A stretch of 7,687 nucleotides of DNA from Synechococcaceae bacterium WB8_1B_136 (GTDB taxonomy: Bacteria > Cyanobacteriota > Cyanobacteriia > PCC-6307 > Cyanobiaceae). How positions within the stretch are numbered: the stretch's first letter is position 1; the number at the start of each line of letters is the position of its first letter. The position numbers and the translations under genes are program-made. The stretch covers positions 1-7,687 of the forward strand of contig RGNC01000093.1 of the NCBI GenBank assembly GCA_010029175.1, read 5' to 3'. Of this stretch, positions 7,595-7,687 are shown piece by piece. Below the pieces are notes generated by a model. That model saw nothing but the letters and a program-made list of their open reading frames with translations. It ran no database searches and was not told the DNA's origin.

Positions 7595-7687
7595 CCCATC
7601 CCCCTCCCTCCCCTCGCCGAACAACACCGCATCGTCGCCAAGGTCGACGAACTGATGGCCATCTGTGATCAGCTGGAGCAGCAGCTC

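Larger units (their letters stand above)
6093..7687 (+). pseudogene. hsdS: Type I specificity subunit HsdS, frame-broken, 3' cut
   Basis: HsdS gives the restriction-modification complex its target: two target recognition domains (TRDs) each read half of a split site, held apart by conserved helices. The ATG at 6093 overlaps the hsdM stop as ATGA and begins MNAERLLALFEEISEAP, the usual start of this subunit. The frame then breaks at about 6142/6143. An open frame of 515 codons runs from 6143 to the window edge without a stop, starting LAVRGKLVEQD. It contains TRD1, then PPLAEQHRIV and a helical spacer, a second LNLAVRGKLVEQD, TRD2, and a second PPLAEQHRIV. The missing block matches about 12 family residues (a PRLRRFILD-like piece), or 37 nt. 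The intact central copy, LRQTILNLAVRGK, shows what is gone. With it, 544 codons are visible, against about 589 for EcoAI HsdS (from memory), so some 45 codons probably lie beyond the window. As read, the first frame yields only 71 residues. Confidence 0.94.

Noticed and set aside
1..7687. CRISPR array, tRNA or rRNA gene, insertion sequence, retron-like element
   Set aside because: No regularly spaced repeats, structured RNA genes, transposase or reverse transcriptase motifs, or terminal inverted repeats were seen on either strand.

Overview
The window reads as chromosomal DNA from a GC-rich cyanobacterium, probably of the Synechococcus/Cyanobium type; this is an inference, not a proof. The housekeeping gene at the left is an AcnB-type aconitase with strongly GC-ending codons. 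Three exact copies of the cyanobacterial HIP1 octamer GCGATCGC occur (1031, 1414, 2789), where base composition predicts well under one. The small gene after acnB resembles a family of uncharacterised proteins I associate with cyanobacteria.

Layout, all on the + strand: (1) 1-1551, the 3' part of acnB, cut by the window edge and frame-broken near 917/918; (2) 1562-2125, an uncharacterised gene of about 187 codons; (3) 2126-2257, a short gap that may hold the promoter of the next operon; (4) 2258-7687, a type I restriction-modification operon in the order hsdR-hsdM-hsdS, best matching the type IB (EcoAI/EcoEI) family. hsdR is intact at 811 codons. hsdM follows after 3 nt and hsdS overlaps hsdM in an ATGA, so the three genes look co-transcribed and translationally coupled. 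hsdS runs off the right edge, probably about 45 codons before its end.

How the genes work together: HsdS would choose the bipartite DNA target through two target recognition domains (TRDs), HsdM would methylate adenine in that target, and HsdR would add the translocase and nuclease. The two TRD-coding stretches are visibly more AT-rich than everything around them. Each lies between repeated conserved segments (37/41 and 75/84 identical), the usual mosaic build of a specificity subunit that exchanges domains.

The most notable feature is that three of the five genes (acnB, hsdM, hsdS) each lack one short block inside a conserved region: about 29, 43 and 37 nt by comparison with the families as I remember them. 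Each loss breaks the frame, while the sequence on both sides remains well conserved. Either these are recent inactivating deletions, or, more likely given that cyanobacteria usually rely on AcnB as their only aconitase, they are errors in the assembled sequence. I see no undescribed system here: every gene except the 1562-2125 one belongs to a well-known family, and no CRISPR array, transposon, tRNA or rRNA is visible.
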